DNA of 64,000 nucleotides. Origin: a bacterium. Lineage in GTDB: Bacteria > Desulfobacterota > Binatia > DP-6. The notes beneath the pieces were generated by a model. The model did no database searches, was not told the origin of the DNA, and saw only the letters and a list, made by a program, of their open reading frames with translations. Of the stretch, positions 55,884 to 64,000 are shown piece after piece; position 1 is the stretch's first letter, and each line of letters begins with the position of its first letter. The stretch is taken from NCBI GenBank assembly GCA_026129405.1, contig JAHCID010000001.1, positions 1,550,001 through 1,614,000 of the forward strand, in the 5' to 3' direction. A program made the position numbers and the translations under genes.

Positions 55884-56684
55884 ATGCAACCGTGGCGGGA
55901 GCGCGTGCGCGAGATCATCTTCGAAGCCGGAACGCCGGCGGGGAAGGCGTTCGACGTCGGCCTGCTCGCCGCCATCCTGCTGAGCGTGCTGGTCGTGATC
56001 CTGGACAGCGTGAGCAGCGTGCACCGGCAATGGGGCTGGCTCCTGCGCGGGGTCGAGTGGACGTTCACGCTCCTGTTCACGGTCGAGTACGTGCTGCGGC
56101 TCCTCTCCGTCGCACACCCGTGGCGTTACGCGCGCAGCTTCTTCGGCATCGTCGACCTGCTCGCGATCATCCCGACCTACCTGAGCGTGGTCGTGCCCGG
56201 CACGCACTCGCTGCTCGTGATCCGCACGCTGCGGCTGCTGCGGGTGTTCCGCATCTTCAAGCTCGGACGCTACGTCGGCGAGGCGGAGACGCTCGCCCGC
56301 GCGCTGCGCGCGAGCCGGCCGAAGATCCTGGTCTTCCTGTGGGCGGTGGTGGCGATCATCGTCGTCGCCGGCTCGACGATGTACCTCGTCGAAGGCGAGG
56401 CGAGCGGCTTCACGAGCATCCCCGTCGCCATGTACTGGGCGGCCGTGACCCTGACGACCGTCGGCTACGGCGACATCGCGCCGCAGACCACGCTCGGGCG
56501 CATTCTCGCCACCGGGCTCATGATCACCGGCTACGGCATCATCGCGATCCCGACCGGGATCGTCTCGGTCGAGCTCGCCGACGCCCGCCGGCGCCCCGTC
56601 GACACGCACGCGTGCCGCGGCTGCGGCGCCCAGGGGCACGACCCCGACGCGCGCTACTGCAACCAGTGCGGCGAGATGCTCTGA
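55884..56684 (+). CDS. Voltage-gated potassium-channel-like protein with a C-terminal zinc ribbon
   Basis: 266 aa, preceded by AAGGAG. The six-helix Kv topology is clear: S1-S3 to about residue 110, an S4 with basic residues every third position (RTLRLLRVFRIFKLGR), and the pore with the selectivity filter TVGYGD (192-197) followed by the inner helix GRILATGLMITGYGIIAIPTGIV. The last about 30 residues hold a CxxC-x11-CxxC zinc ribbon (C244, C247, C259, C262), a fusion I have not often seen in bacterial Kv channels. It would conduct K+ across the inner membrane and may sense metal or redox state through the ribbon, which is inference. Confidence 0.9.
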   Translation: MQPWRERVREIIFEAGTPAGKAFDVGLLAAILLSVLVVILDSVSSVHRQWGWLLRGVEWTFTLLFTVEYVLRLLSVAHPWRYARSFFGIVDLLAIIPTYLSVVVPGTHSLLVIRTLRLLRVFRIFKLGRYVGEAETLARALRASRPKILVFLWAVVAIIVVAGSTMYLVEGEASGFTSIPVAMYWAAVTLTTVGYGDIAPQTTLGRILATGLMITGYGIIAIPTGIVSVELADARRRPVDTHACRGCGAQGHDPDARYCNQCGEML

Positions 56685-56806
56685 GCGGGCCATGCGGCGC
56701 GGCGGCGCTGCCGGGGGCCGTCGCCGACGCTGTGGCGTCTGCCGCGCGAAGGGCCATCGCAATCTCCGTTGCGCCCTCGCGGAGACGCGTGGGATAGTCC
56801 CGGCGG

Positions 56807-57697
56807 ATGGTCGGGCCCGCGCCGTTCCCCGGTCGCATCAACGTCGAGCTGACCAACCACTGCAACCAGCGCTGCGTCCTCTGCCCCCGCCAGGCGTTCA
56901 CCCGGCCTCTCGGCTTCATGGACCCCGCCGTCTTCGAGCGTGTGGCGCGCGAGTGCGCCGAGCACGGGACGCGGCTGTGGCTGCACTTCCTCGGCGAGCC
57001 GCTCCTGCACCGCCGGCTCGTCGACCTCGTGCGGCTCGCGAAGGACGCCGGCGTCGCCGAGGTGGGGCTCTCGACCAACGGCGTCTCGCTGCACGGGCGC
57101 CTCGCCGACGGGCTCGTCGACGCCGGCCTCGACCGCCTCGAGTGCTCGATGGACGCGGGCGACGCCGAGGCCTACCGCGCGATGCGCGGCCGCGACCACT
57201 TCGACCGCGTGGTCGCGAACGTGCGGGGTTTCCTCGCCCGCAAGCGCGCGCTCGGCCGCGAGCGGCCCGTCACCTCGATCCAGTTCATGCGCACGCCGGC
57301 GGTCGAGGCGGCGCTGCCCGAGCTGATCGCCGCCTGGCGGCCGCTGCTCGGGCCGCGCGACTTCGTGATGACGATCGCGCCCGCGTCGTTCGCCGGCGCG
57401 ATCGACGTCGCGCCGGCGCCGCTCTCCGCGGCGCGCGGACCGTGCCGCTGGCTGTTCTCGTCGCTCATGGTGCTCCAGGACGGCACCGTGACCATGTGCG
57501 GCGCCGACTGGGACGCGCGCGCCCCGCTCGGCAACGTCCGCGACACGCGGCTCGCCGACCTCTGGCACGGCGCCGAGTTGGAGCGCCGCCGGCGCGCGCA
57601 TCGCGAGGGGCGCTTCGACGACGTCGCCGTCTGCCGGGGCTGCGACGACTGGCGGCTCGCCGACGGCCACGGCTACCGCAACGTGCTCGCCTCATGA
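56807..57697 (+). CDS. Radical SAM/SPASM-like protein
   Basis: 296 aa. The [4Fe-4S] binding motif is C19-x3-C23-x2-C26 (NHCNQRCVLCPR), followed by FLGEPLLHRRL and GLSTNGVSL, the standard radical SAM barrel. The C-terminal part has an auxiliary-cluster region (C in VTMCGADWDA and CRGCDDW), the SPASM/Twitch pattern, with LGNVRDTRLADLWHGAELERRR in between, typical of this group. The ATG overlaps nothing upstream, and the stop overlaps the aminotransferase ATG by 4 nt. As the first gene of a six-gene run it may modify a sugar nucleotide, a peptide or a cofactor of the pathway. Confidence 0.87.
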   Translation: MVGPAPFPGRINVELTNHCNQRCVLCPRQAFTRPLGFMDPAVFERVARECAEHGTRLWLHFLGEPLLHRRLVDLVRLAKDAGVAEVGLSTNGVSLHGRLADGLVDAGLDRLECSMDAGDAEAYRAMRGRDHFDRVVANVRGFLARKRALGRERPVTSIQFMRTPAVEAALPELIAAWRPLLGPRDFVMTIAPASFAGAIDVAPAPLSAARGPCRWLFSSLMVLQDGTVTMCGADWDARAPLGNVRDTRLADLWHGAELERRRRAHREGRFDDVAVCRGCDDWRLADGHGYRNVLAS

Positions 57698-58884
57698 GCG
57701 ACCGCATCCCGTTCTTCCAGCACGACCTCGGCGCGCCCGAGCTCGAGGCCCTGGGCGCCGCACTGCGCGGCGCGATCCTCACGACGGGCGACACGGTGGC
57801 CGAGTTCGAGCGCCGCTTCGCGGCCATGCTGGGCGTGGCGCACGCGGTCGGCGTGACCAGCTGTACGGCGGCGCTGCACCTGGCGCTCCTCGCCGTCGGC
57901 GTGCGCCCGGGCGACGAGGTGATCACGACGCCGATGACGTTCGTCGCCACCGCGACGGCGGTCCTGCAGGCGGGTGCGCGGCCGGTGTTCGTCGACGTCG
58001 AGCCGGGCACGGGCAACCTCGATGCGGCGCGGGTCGAGGCCGCGATCGGGCCGCGCACGCGCGCGCTCCTGCCGGTGCACCTCTTCGGCCAGATGTGCGA
58101 CATGCGCGCGCTGCGTGCCATCGCCGACCGCCACGGGCTCGCGCTGGTGGAGGACGCCGCGCACTGCATCGAGGGCCGGCGCGACGGCGTGGGCGTCGGC
58201 ACCCTGTCCGACGCCGCCTGCTTCTCGTTCTACGCGACCAAGAACATGACGTCGGGGGAGGGCGGGGCGATCGTCACGCGCGACCGGACCCGCGCCGAGC
58301 ACCTGCGGCTCCTGCGCCAGCAGGGCCTCACGTCGGGGGCGGCGGAGCGCGAGCGGCACGGCTATCGCCACCGCGACATGGTGACGATGGGGTGGAAGTA
58401 CAACATGTACAACCTCCAGGCGGCGCTGCTGCTGCCGCAGCTGGAGCGCCTCGGCGCCAACCTGACGCGGCGCCGCGTCCTCGCGGCGCGCTACGCCGAG
58501 CGGCTCGCCGGCGTGCCCCACGTGACGGTGCCGCCGGTCGAGGCCGGCGTCGAGCACGCCTGGCACGTCTTCGCAGTGCGCGTGGACGGCGTGCCGCGCG
58601 ACGCGCTGGTGGCGGCGCTCCAGGAGGCCGGCGTCGGCGTGACCGTCCACTACTACCCGCCGGTGCACCTCATGGGCTTCTTCCGCGAGACCTTCGGCCA
58701 CCGGCCGGGCAGCCATCCGGCGGCCGAGGCCATTGCCGCGACCACCCTCTCGCTGCCCTTCTACCCGGCGATGCCGGAGGCCGTCGTCGACGAGGTCGCA
58801 GAGCGCATGGCGCGCTGTGTTTCGAACCTTGCCGGCCGCGCGGAGGCGGTGGTACGGTCCGCCGCCCGGGGGGAAGGCACATGA
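57694..58884 (+). CDS. DegT/DnrJ/EryC1/StrS-type PLP-dependent sugar aminotransferase
   Basis: 396 aa. The PLP enzyme pattern of nucleotide-sugar aminotransferases (ArnB, DesV) is clear: TTGDTVAEFERRFAAMLG, the GVTSCTAALHLAL substrate loop, LVEDAAHCIEG (Asp to PLP), internal aldimine Lys K183 (FYATKNMTSGEGG) and the C-terminal HAWHVFAVRVDG and TVHYYPPVHLM. It transfers an amino group, normally from glutamate, to a keto-sugar nucleotide. It is coupled by ATGA overlaps to both neighbours. In the Arn route the equivalent enzyme makes the amino sugar later moved to lipid A. Confidence 0.92.
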   Translation: MSDRIPFFQHDLGAPELEALGAALRGAILTTGDTVAEFERRFAAMLGVAHAVGVTSCTAALHLALLAVGVRPGDEVITTPMTFVATATAVLQAGARPVFVDVEPGTGNLDAARVEAAIGPRTRALLPVHLFGQMCDMRALRAIADRHGLALVEDAAHCIEGRRDGVGVGTLSDAACFSFYATKNMTSGEGGAIVTRDRTRAEHLRLLRQQGLTSGAAERERHGYRHRDMVTMGWKYNMYNLQAALLLPQLERLGANLTRRRVLAARYAERLAGVPHVTVPPVEAGVEHAWHVFAVRVDGVPRDALVAALQEAGVGVTVHYYPPVHLMGFFRETFGHRPGSHPAAEAIAATTLSLPFYPAMPEAVVDEVAERMARCVSNLAGRAEAVVRSAARGEGT

Positions 58885-59960
58885 CGGCGACCTTCGACTT
58901 CACGCGCCGCCTGCGCGCGGTGAGCGACCGCGATCTCGACCGGCTCCAGGCCCACTTCGTCGAGCCGGCCAACGACTTCGACGCCGCGACGCTGGGCGAG
59001 CACACGCTCTTCCCGCTCGAGATGACCTGGTTCTACGGCGAGCCGGTCTGGCACGCGTTGTCACCCGCGATGCGGCTCAAGCTGAACCGGCTGTCGTTCT
59101 GCCAGAGCTACCTTTCCACCGCCGTCGCCGAGATGGCGACCAACGTGCTGAACCTCGAAGCCGGGCTCGCCGCCATCATCGACGACGATCCCGACGTGGC
59201 CCTCTACATGGCGCGCGAGGCGGTCGAGGAGACGACGCACATCCAGTCGTTCCTGGTCGTCATCAGGAAGGTGCTCGCGTCGTACGGCCATACCCTCGAC
59301 GAGCTGCGCGCGACCAACGTCTCGCTCAGGATGGCGCGCCACTACGTGCGCGGGCACAGCCTCCTCGGCTGGCTGCGCGGCGACCTCCACTACTACTACC
59401 TGACGCGCTTCGCGCTGAACGTGAACCAGAAGACGGTCGAGCGCTGCACGATCGCCGAGCCCGACGTCCATCCCGTCGTGCGCACGCTGCTGAAGAACCA
59501 CGCCATCGACGAGGCGCGGCACATGCAGATGTCGCGCGGCACCGGCATCCTCGCCTGCGCGCGCATGACGAACCGGGTGTCGCGCACGCTCGCCTGCCTC
59601 GGCTACGCGCACTTCGCGGCGAACCTCTACATCGGCCGCCACCGGAGGGACTCGCGGCTGCCGCGCGAGACGCGCACCCGGACCCTCGAGATGTGCGGCG
59701 TGCCGCGCGCCGAGGCCGTGCGCGCCTACCGCGAGTGGCGCGATCGCGTCCACCAGCCCGTCGATCCGCCGCTCGTGCAGGCGGGCCGTGCCTACTACCG
59801 CCGGCAGAACCACGCCTACGTCGACGCGCTGAAGGTCGAGCCCTGGCTCGGGCGGCGCATGAAGTCGATCATCGACGCCGTCTACGCCGACATCATCGGG
59901 CCCGACGGCGCCGAGTCGGTGCGTCCGCTCGACTTCGACGGCCTGACGCGGGCGGCCTGA
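58881..59960 (+). CDS. AurF-like diiron oxygenase (N-oxygenase family)
   Basis: 359 aa from an ATG that overlaps the previous stop by 4 nt. The mostly helical protein carries the carboxylate/His pattern of ferritin-like diiron oxygenases of the AurF class: E116-E117-x2-H120 (AREAVEETTHIQSF) and D210-E211-x2-H214 (HAIDEARHMQM), with further Glu in AEMATNVLNLEAG and EWRDRVHQ. AurF and CmlI oxidise arylamines to nitro groups. Here the aminotransferase next door would give an amine to oxidise. The exact reaction is inferred from gene order only. Length agrees with the family (about 330-350). Confidence 0.72.
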   Translation: MTATFDFTRRLRAVSDRDLDRLQAHFVEPANDFDAATLGEHTLFPLEMTWFYGEPVWHALSPAMRLKLNRLSFCQSYLSTAVAEMATNVLNLEAGLAAIIDDDPDVALYMAREAVEETTHIQSFLVVIRKVLASYGHTLDELRATNVSLRMARHYVRGHSLLGWLRGDLHYYYLTRFALNVNQKTVERCTIAEPDVHPVVRTLLKNHAIDEARHMQMSRGTGILACARMTNRVSRTLACLGYAHFAANLYIGRHRRDSRLPRETRTRTLEMCGVPRAEAVRAYREWRDRVHQPVDPPLVQAGRAYYRRQNHAYVDALKVEPWLGRRMKSIIDAVYADIIGPDGAESVRPLDFDGLTRAA

Positions 59961-59981
59961 CCGCCTCCGCCGGCGACCCGC

Positions 59982-60701
59982 ATGGGGATCCGCGTCGCCG
60001 GCCTCCAGCCGGGCTACCTTCCCTGGCTCGGCTTCTTCGACCAGATGCGGCGGGTCGACGCGTTCATCATCGCCGACGAGATGCCGTACTCGTCGAGCGG
60101 CTGGGCGCACCGCAACCGCGTGCGCGGCCCGCACGGACCCGTCTGGCTGACGCTGCCCGGGCGCCCGCGTCGCGGCCAGCGCATCGGGGACGTCGCGCTC
60201 GACCCGGCCGTGCCGTGGGCGCGCGAGCACCTCCAGCGGCTGCGCCACTTCTACGGCCGCAGCCCGTTCGCGGCCGACCTGCTTGCCGGGCTCGGCGACG
60301 CGTTCGACCGAGGGGCCCGCACCCTCGCCGAGGCGTCGCTGCCGGCGCTGCGCTTCATGGCGGCGCGTTTCGGTGTCACCACGCCGCTGGTCGTGTCGTC
60401 GGCCGAAGGCCTCGAGGCGCGCTACGCCGAGACCTTCCCCGACATGCCCGGGCCGACGCACCGGATCATCGCCTTCCTGAAGGCGCTCGGGGCGACCGAG
60501 CTGCTCGAGGGTGCGAGCGGCGCGTCGTATCTCGACGTGCCGCTGTGCGAGGCCCACGGCATCCGCGTCGTCTTCCAGCACTACGCCCATCCCGTGTACC
60601 GCCAGCTGCACGCGCCGTTCGTGTCGCACCTCTCGGCGCTCGACCTGCTGCTGTGCGCGGGGGAGGAGGCGGCGCGCCGCGTGCTCGCCTCGGTGCCATG
60701 A
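59982..60701 (+). CDS. WbqC-family protein
   Basis: 239 aa. The family start (GLQPGYLPWLGFFDQMRRVDAFIIADEMPYSSSGWAHRNRVRG) contains the conserved QP-x-YLPW, D-x-x-(D) and N-x-R motif. WbqC-like proteins occur in O-antigen and glycan clusters and are linked with amino-sugar modification, though the biochemistry is poorly known. It lies between the AurF-like gene and a polyprenyl-phosphate glycosyltransferase, 21 bp after the first, and its stop overlaps the next ATG by 4 nt. A carboxyl/aminoacyl transfer to an amino sugar would suit the cluster but is conjecture. Confidence 0.87.
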   Translation: MGIRVAGLQPGYLPWLGFFDQMRRVDAFIIADEMPYSSSGWAHRNRVRGPHGPVWLTLPGRPRRGQRIGDVALDPAVPWAREHLQRLRHFYGRSPFAADLLAGLGDAFDRGARTLAEASLPALRFMAARFGVTTPLVVSSAEGLEARYAETFPDMPGPTHRIIAFLKALGATELLEGASGASYLDVPLCEAHGIRVVFQHYAHPVYRQLHAPFVSHLSALDLLLCAGEEAARRVLASVP

Positions 60702-61642
60702 GCGACGCGACGCCGCAGGTGTCGGTCGTCGCCCCGCTCTACAACGAGGCCGCGGTCGTGGGCGAGCTGGTCGCGCGCATCACCGCGACGCTGGCGGCGC
60801 GCGGCGTCTCGTTCGAGATCGTGCTCGTCGACGACGGCAGCAGCGACGCCACGCCGGCACGGCTCGCCGAGGTCGCGCACGCGAATCCGGCGGTGCGCGT
60901 GCGCACGCTGACGCGCAACTTCGGGCAGGCGGCGGCGCTCTGCTGCGGCATCTTCGAGGCGCGCGGACGCGTCGTCGTCACCATGGACGGCGACCTCCAG
61001 AACCCGCCCGAGGAGATCCCGCGGCTGCTCGACGCGCTCGGACCCGGCGTCGACCTGGTCACGGCGCGGCGGGCGTCGCGCTACGAGCGGCCGTGGCGGC
61101 TCTTCGGATCGCGCGTCGTGCACTGGACGGCGCGGGTGCTCGTCGGCGGCGAGATCGAGGACTTCGGCGGGCAGTTCAAGGCCTACCGGCGCGAGGTGAT
61201 CGCGGCGACGCGTACCGCGTGGGCGCCGGGCAAGCCCTTCTTCGCGCTCGCGGTGTGGCTCGGCTTCCGCGTCGTCGAGGTGACGGTGCGCCACGAGCCG
61301 CGCAAGGTGGGGGCGTCGCGCTACGGGCTGCTGGCGCTCGTGCGTCTCAACCTCGACCTCATCACCAGCTTCACCACCGTACCGCTGGCGCTGCTCGGGC
61401 TCGCCAGCATGGTCGCGGGCGGGGCCGGCGTCGCCGGCGTGCTCTGGTGTCTCGCCTGCGGCACGACCGGCGGCTTCGCCGCGCAGCTGTCGCTGCTCCT
61501 GCTCGGGCTGGGCGGCGTGTTCTTCGCGGCTGCGGCGCTCGGCGTGTACGTCGCGCGCGTCTACCGCACCGTCGCCGGGGCGCCGACGGGCTACGTTCTC
61601 CGTGCCGACGATCCCGACGGGGCGTCGCGGCCGCCGGGTTGA
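60698..61642 (+). CDS. Family 2 glycosyltransferase (polyprenyl-phosphate sugar synthase-like, ArnC/DPM type)
   Basis: 314 aa. GT-A fold marks are VSVVAPLYNE, IVLVDDGSSD and the metal-binding VTMDGDLQNPPEEIPRLL; EDFGGQFKAYRREV and KPFFALAVWLGFRVVEV complete the ArnC/DPM1-like core. Two membrane helices near the C-terminus (about 220-240 and 255-280) match enzymes that load a sugar on undecaprenyl phosphate. The start overlaps the WbqC stop by 4 nt. It would give the lipid-linked sugar for the membrane transferase at 61642. Confidence 0.9.
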   Translation: MSDATPQVSVVAPLYNEAAVVGELVARITATLAARGVSFEIVLVDDGSSDATPARLAEVAHANPAVRVRTLTRNFGQAAALCCGIFEARGRVVVTMDGDLQNPPEEIPRLLDALGPGVDLVTARRASRYERPWRLFGSRVVHWTARVLVGGEIEDFGGQFKAYRREVIAATRTAWAPGKPFFALAVWLGFRVVEVTVRHEPRKVGASRYGLLALVRLNLDLITSFTTVPLALLGLASMVAGGAGVAGVLWCLACGTTGGFAAQLSLLLLGLGGVFFAAAALGVYVARVYRTVAGAPTGYVLRADDPDGASRPPG

Positions 61643-63204
61643 TGCGCGCCTGGCTCGGCCTCGCCGCGATCTGCGCCGCGACGGTGCTCGTGCGCCTGCG
61701 GCTCGCGGGCATGCCGCTCGAGCGCGACGAGGGCGAGTACGCCTACATGGGGCAGCTCATCCTGCGCGGCGAGGTGCCCTATGTCGCCGCCGTCAACATG
61801 AAGCTGCCGGGGACGTACTACGCCTACGCCGCGGTGCTGGCGGCGTTCGGGGAGACCGCGGAGGCGGTGCGCGTGGGGCTGCTGCTCGCGAACCTCGGCG
61901 CGATCGTGCTGCTCTTCCTGCTCGGGCGCCGGCTGCTCGACGCGGCGGCGGGACTCACGGCCGCGGCGACGTATGCGCTGCTCTCGCTGAGCCCGACGGT
62001 GCTCGGGCTCGCGGCCAAGGCCGAGCATTTCGTCGTGCTCTGCGTGCTCGCCGGGCTGCTCGTGCTTCCCGGCGTCGGCGCGCGGCGCGGCGCGGGTCGC
62101 GCCGCCGTCGCCGGCGCGCTCCTCGGCCTCGCGGTGCTGATGAAGCAGCACGGCGCGGCGTTCGTCGCCTTCGGCGGCGCCTGGATCCTGTGGACGGGCT
62201 GGCGGTCCGGCCGCGTGCGCGCGACGCTCGCCGAGGCGGCCGCGTTCACCGCCGGCGCGGCGCTGCCGCTCGCCGCGACCGCGCTTGCGATGTGGCGTGC
62301 CGGCGCGTTCGAGCCGTTCTGGTTCTGGACGGTCACCTACGCCCGCGAGTACGCGGTGCTGGTCCCCCTCGGCGTCGGGCTCGGCGAGCTGGCGCGGCAG
62401 GCGACGGCCATCGTCGCCGCGTCGCCGGCCCTGTGGCTCCTCGTGCTCCTCGGCGCCACGGCCCCCGCGTGGGACCGCGCCGTCCGCGCGCAGGCGCCGT
62501 TCCTCGCCGGGCTCACGCTCGCGTCGTGCGCGGCGATCGTGCCCGGGCTGCGCTTCAGCGAGCACTACTTCGTGATGCTGCTGCCGGCGGCGAGCCTCCT
62601 CGCCGGGGCCGGGGTGACCGCGCTCGCGCGGCGCGCAGGCCCCGGCCTCGCCTCCGCCGCGCGCGTCGGCGTGCCGCTCGCCGCGGTGGCGGCGACGCTG
62701 CTCCAGGCCCGTGCGACGCTGGTGGCCGAGCCGGTCGCGCTGACGCGCGCGATCTACGGCCGCAACCCGTTCCCCGAGGCGATCGAGGTCGCGCGCTGGC
62801 TCGCCGCGCACACCGCGCCCGACGAGCGCGTCGCGGTGATCGGCTCGGAGCCGGAGATCTACTTCCTGGCGGGTCGCCGGGCCGCGACGTCGTACATGTA
62901 CACGTACCCGCTCATGGAGTCGCACCCGTTCGCGCACGAGATGCAGGACGCGATGATCGCCGAGCTGGAGCGCGCGCGGCCGCGGGTCCTCGTGCTGGTG
63001 AACGTCGACACCTCGTGGAGCCGCACGCCGGCGTCGTCGCTGGAGCTCCTCGCCTGGGCCGAGACGACGGTGAACGCCGGGTACGAGCAGGTCGGGCTGA
63101 TCGAGATCCCGCCCGACGGGGCGGCGGTGTCGCGCTGGGGCGCGGCGGCGCAGGGCGCCGCGCCGCGCACCCCGGCGTTCGTGGCGGTGTTCGAGCGGCG
63201 CTGA
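61642..63204 (+). CDS. Membrane glycosyltransferase (GT-C, ArnT/PMT-like)
   Basis: 520 aa. The start is the ATG inside TGATG, overlapping the previous stop by 1 nt. The first loop contains D29-E30 (LERDEGEYAYMGQLILRGEVPY), the catalytic acidic pair of polyprenyl-phosphate-dependent GT-C enzymes, then GTYYAYAAVLAAFGET and ten to twelve hydrophobic segments. A soluble tail of about 150 residues follows (FPEAIEVARWLAAHTAPDERVAVIG, YFLAGRRAATSYMYTYPL), also typical of PMT/ArnT-like proteins. It probably moves the sugar from the undecaprenyl carrier to a surface acceptor. It converges with the minus-strand gene at 63210. Confidence 0.88.
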   Translation: MRAWLGLAAICAATVLVRLRLAGMPLERDEGEYAYMGQLILRGEVPYVAAVNMKLPGTYYAYAAVLAAFGETAEAVRVGLLLANLGAIVLLFLLGRRLLDAAAGLTAAATYALLSLSPTVLGLAAKAEHFVVLCVLAGLLVLPGVGARRGAGRAAVAGALLGLAVLMKQHGAAFVAFGGAWILWTGWRSGRVRATLAEAAAFTAGAALPLAATALAMWRAGAFEPFWFWTVTYAREYAVLVPLGVGLGELARQATAIVAASPALWLLVLLGATAPAWDRAVRAQAPFLAGLTLASCAAIVPGLRFSEHYFVMLLPAASLLAGAGVTALARRAGPGLASAARVGVPLAAVAATLLQARATLVAEPVALTRAIYGRNPFPEAIEVARWLAAHTAPDERVAVIGSEPEIYFLAGRRAATSYMYTYPLMESHPFAHEMQDAMIAELERARPRVLVLVNVDTSWSRTPASSLELLAWAETTVNAGYEQVGLIEIPPDGAAVSRWGAAAQGAAPRTPAFVAVFERR

Positions 63205-63209
63205 GGCGC

Positions 63210-63509
63210 TCAGCGCTTGCCGCCGACCTCGTCGAACATCTCGATCTGCGGGCGTCCCGCCAGGATGCCGCCCATGGCTCCGAAGAAGTGCTGCATCGCC
63301 TCGCTCGTGCCGTGCGCGCCGAACGCGGCCTGATCCGTGTACTGCTCGTAGAAGACGTACGTGGTCGGGTCGGCCTGCGAGCGGTAGCAGCGGTAGACGG
63401 TGGTGCCGGGCTCGTTGGCCTGCACGTGCTCCACCATCTTCGCGGCCTCGGCCTCGAACGTGGCCTCCTTGCCGGGCTGGACCTGGAGGCGGGCGATCAC
63501 GGTCAACAT
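63210..63509 (-). CDS. Antibiotic-biosynthesis-monooxygenase (ABM)-domain protein, YgiN-like
   Basis: 99 aa, with AAGGAGA before the ATG at 63509. A single ferredoxin-like ABM domain: MLTVIARLQVQPGKEATFEAEAAKMVEHVQANEPGTTVYRC, then TYVFYEQYTDQAAFGAHGTSEAMQHF and a final EMFDEVGG. The conserved Y/H pattern (VFYEQY, H in FGAHGTS) fits small quinol monooxygenases such as YgiN. The substrate is not evident. It stands apart from the glycan genes, which converge on it. Confidence 0.87.
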   Translation of the reverse strand: MLTVIARLQVQPGKEATFEAEAAKMVEHVQANEPGTTVYRCYRSQADPTTYVFYEQYTDQAAFGAHGTSEAMQHFFGAMGGILAGRPQIEMFDEVGGKR

Positions 63510-63600
63510 CGAGGGGTCTCCTTCTCGGGGCGCGGGCGTCGCGCCCGGGGCGTCAGGCGTAGCCCCTTCCGGGGCGCATTGGAACTGGCGCGCCGGTGTC

Positions 63601-64000
63601 TCAGCGGCCGCCCTTGCCCGCGCCCTGCTGCTGGCGGATGCGCTCGAGCGCGCCGTCGCGACGCCACATGAAGCAGGAGTCGGGGAGGGCGGTGAGGCCG
63701 GGATGGCGCGGCGTGGCGCGTACCTTCTCGTGCCACGCGTCGGGATGCGCGGCGCGGCACTGGACGAGCGCGGGCGGCAGCATCGCGAGGGCGTCGCGCC
63801 AGGGCGCGGCCTCGGGGCCGTCGCCGAGCCCGGTGGCGATCGCGGCTGCGGCGCCGCGGGCGAGGCCGATGCCGGCGAGCGGGGCGAGCAGGGTCGCGCG
63901 ATCGGTCCACGGCTCGGCGGTGAAGCGTGCGGCGGTGCGCAGACGCTCGGCCCCCGTGATCGCGGCGAGCGTGCCGGGCCAGAGGTCGGCGTCGACGCGG
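63601..64000 (-). CDS. Hypothetical protein, C-terminal part (continues beyond the window)
   Basis: The frame is open from 64000 to the stop at 63601-63603 (at least 132 codons; the start lies outside). It reads as an Ala/Arg-rich, mostly helical sequence with GDGPEAAPWRDALAMLPPALVQC, HPDAWHEKVRATPRHPG and PDSCFMWRRDGALERI, ending in a polar QQQGAGKGGR tail. I do not recognise the family; two Cys and paired Trp are the only notable residues. The gap 63510-63600 to the upstream small gene is empty apart from the ribosome-binding site of the latter. Confidence 0.55.
   Translation of the reverse strand, partial: RVDADLWPGTLAAITGAERLRTAARFTAEPWTDRATLLAPLAGIGLARGAAAAIATGLGDGPEAAPWRDALAMLPPALVQCRAAHPDAWHEKVRATPRHPGLTALPDSCFMWRRDGALERIRQQQGAGKGGR

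Overview
The window is about 64 kb of very GC-rich DNA (roughly 70 % or more), packed with genes on both strands and with short intergenic gaps. I see no rRNA, tRNA, CRISPR array, insertion sequence or phage gene. Secreted proteins built from Cys-rich CGDG/CDDG repeats, many histidine kinases, sigma-54 activators and sulfatase-like lipoproteins suggest a large-genome, free-living Gram-negative bacterium of a deltaproteobacterial type, such as Myxococcota or Candidatus Binatia. This placement is an inference from gene style only.

Layout. 1-9225: end of a sulfatase-like gene, a PNPOx-like flavoprotein, polyphosphate kinase ppk1, a PAS/GAF histidine kinase, a broken secreted-protein gene, a luciferase-like oxidoreductase and a crotonase whose 3' end is abnormal. 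9209-13013: a signalling block on the minus strand, with a FixL/FixJ-type pair followed by an NtrC-type regulator split into a receiver-only protein and an AAA+/HTH protein. 13239-16611: three overlapping genes (membrane glycosyltransferase, Asp/Asn beta-hydroxylase-like protein, rlmN). 16601-21560: an acyltransferase, a small membrane protein and two secreted proteins. 21899-35006: a 1122-aa ELWxSDGT-repeat protein, a UbiB/ABC1 kinase, a Slp lipoprotein and two giant secreted repeat proteins. 35155-37084: a second FixL/FixJ-type pair. 37178-42985: two secreted proteins with a CxxCH haem motif at or near the C-terminus, flanking a 908-aa secreted protein. 43113-48405: a sulfatase-like lipoprotein with a frameshift, a GST, an SRPBCC protein and a secreted alpha/beta hydrolase. 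48481-53190: a histidine kinase/NtrC pair with a good -24/-12 promoter on each side, each in front of a secreted protein. 53431-56684: a secreted protein, a XapX protein, a small membrane protein and a Kv-type channel with a zinc ribbon. 56807-63204: six tightly packed genes resembling an Arn-type sugar-modification route (aminotransferase, polyprenyl-phosphate glycosyltransferase, membrane glycosyltransferase) plus a radical SAM protein, an AurF-like diiron oxygenase and a WbqC protein. The window ends with a small monooxygenase-fold protein and a partial gene.

Common threads. Signal transduction is dense: four histidine kinases, four receiver proteins and two AAA+ sigma-54 activators. The secretome is modular: several large proteins share a C-terminal beta-rich domain, and others share an N-terminal Cys-rich module. 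Four sigma-54-like promoters were found by eye, all in front of secreted proteins, so the NtrC-type regulators may control part of this secretome. The two most attractive candidates for an undescribed system are the 56807-63204 cluster, possibly an N-oxidised amino-sugar modification of a surface glycan, and the 48481-53190 signalling module.
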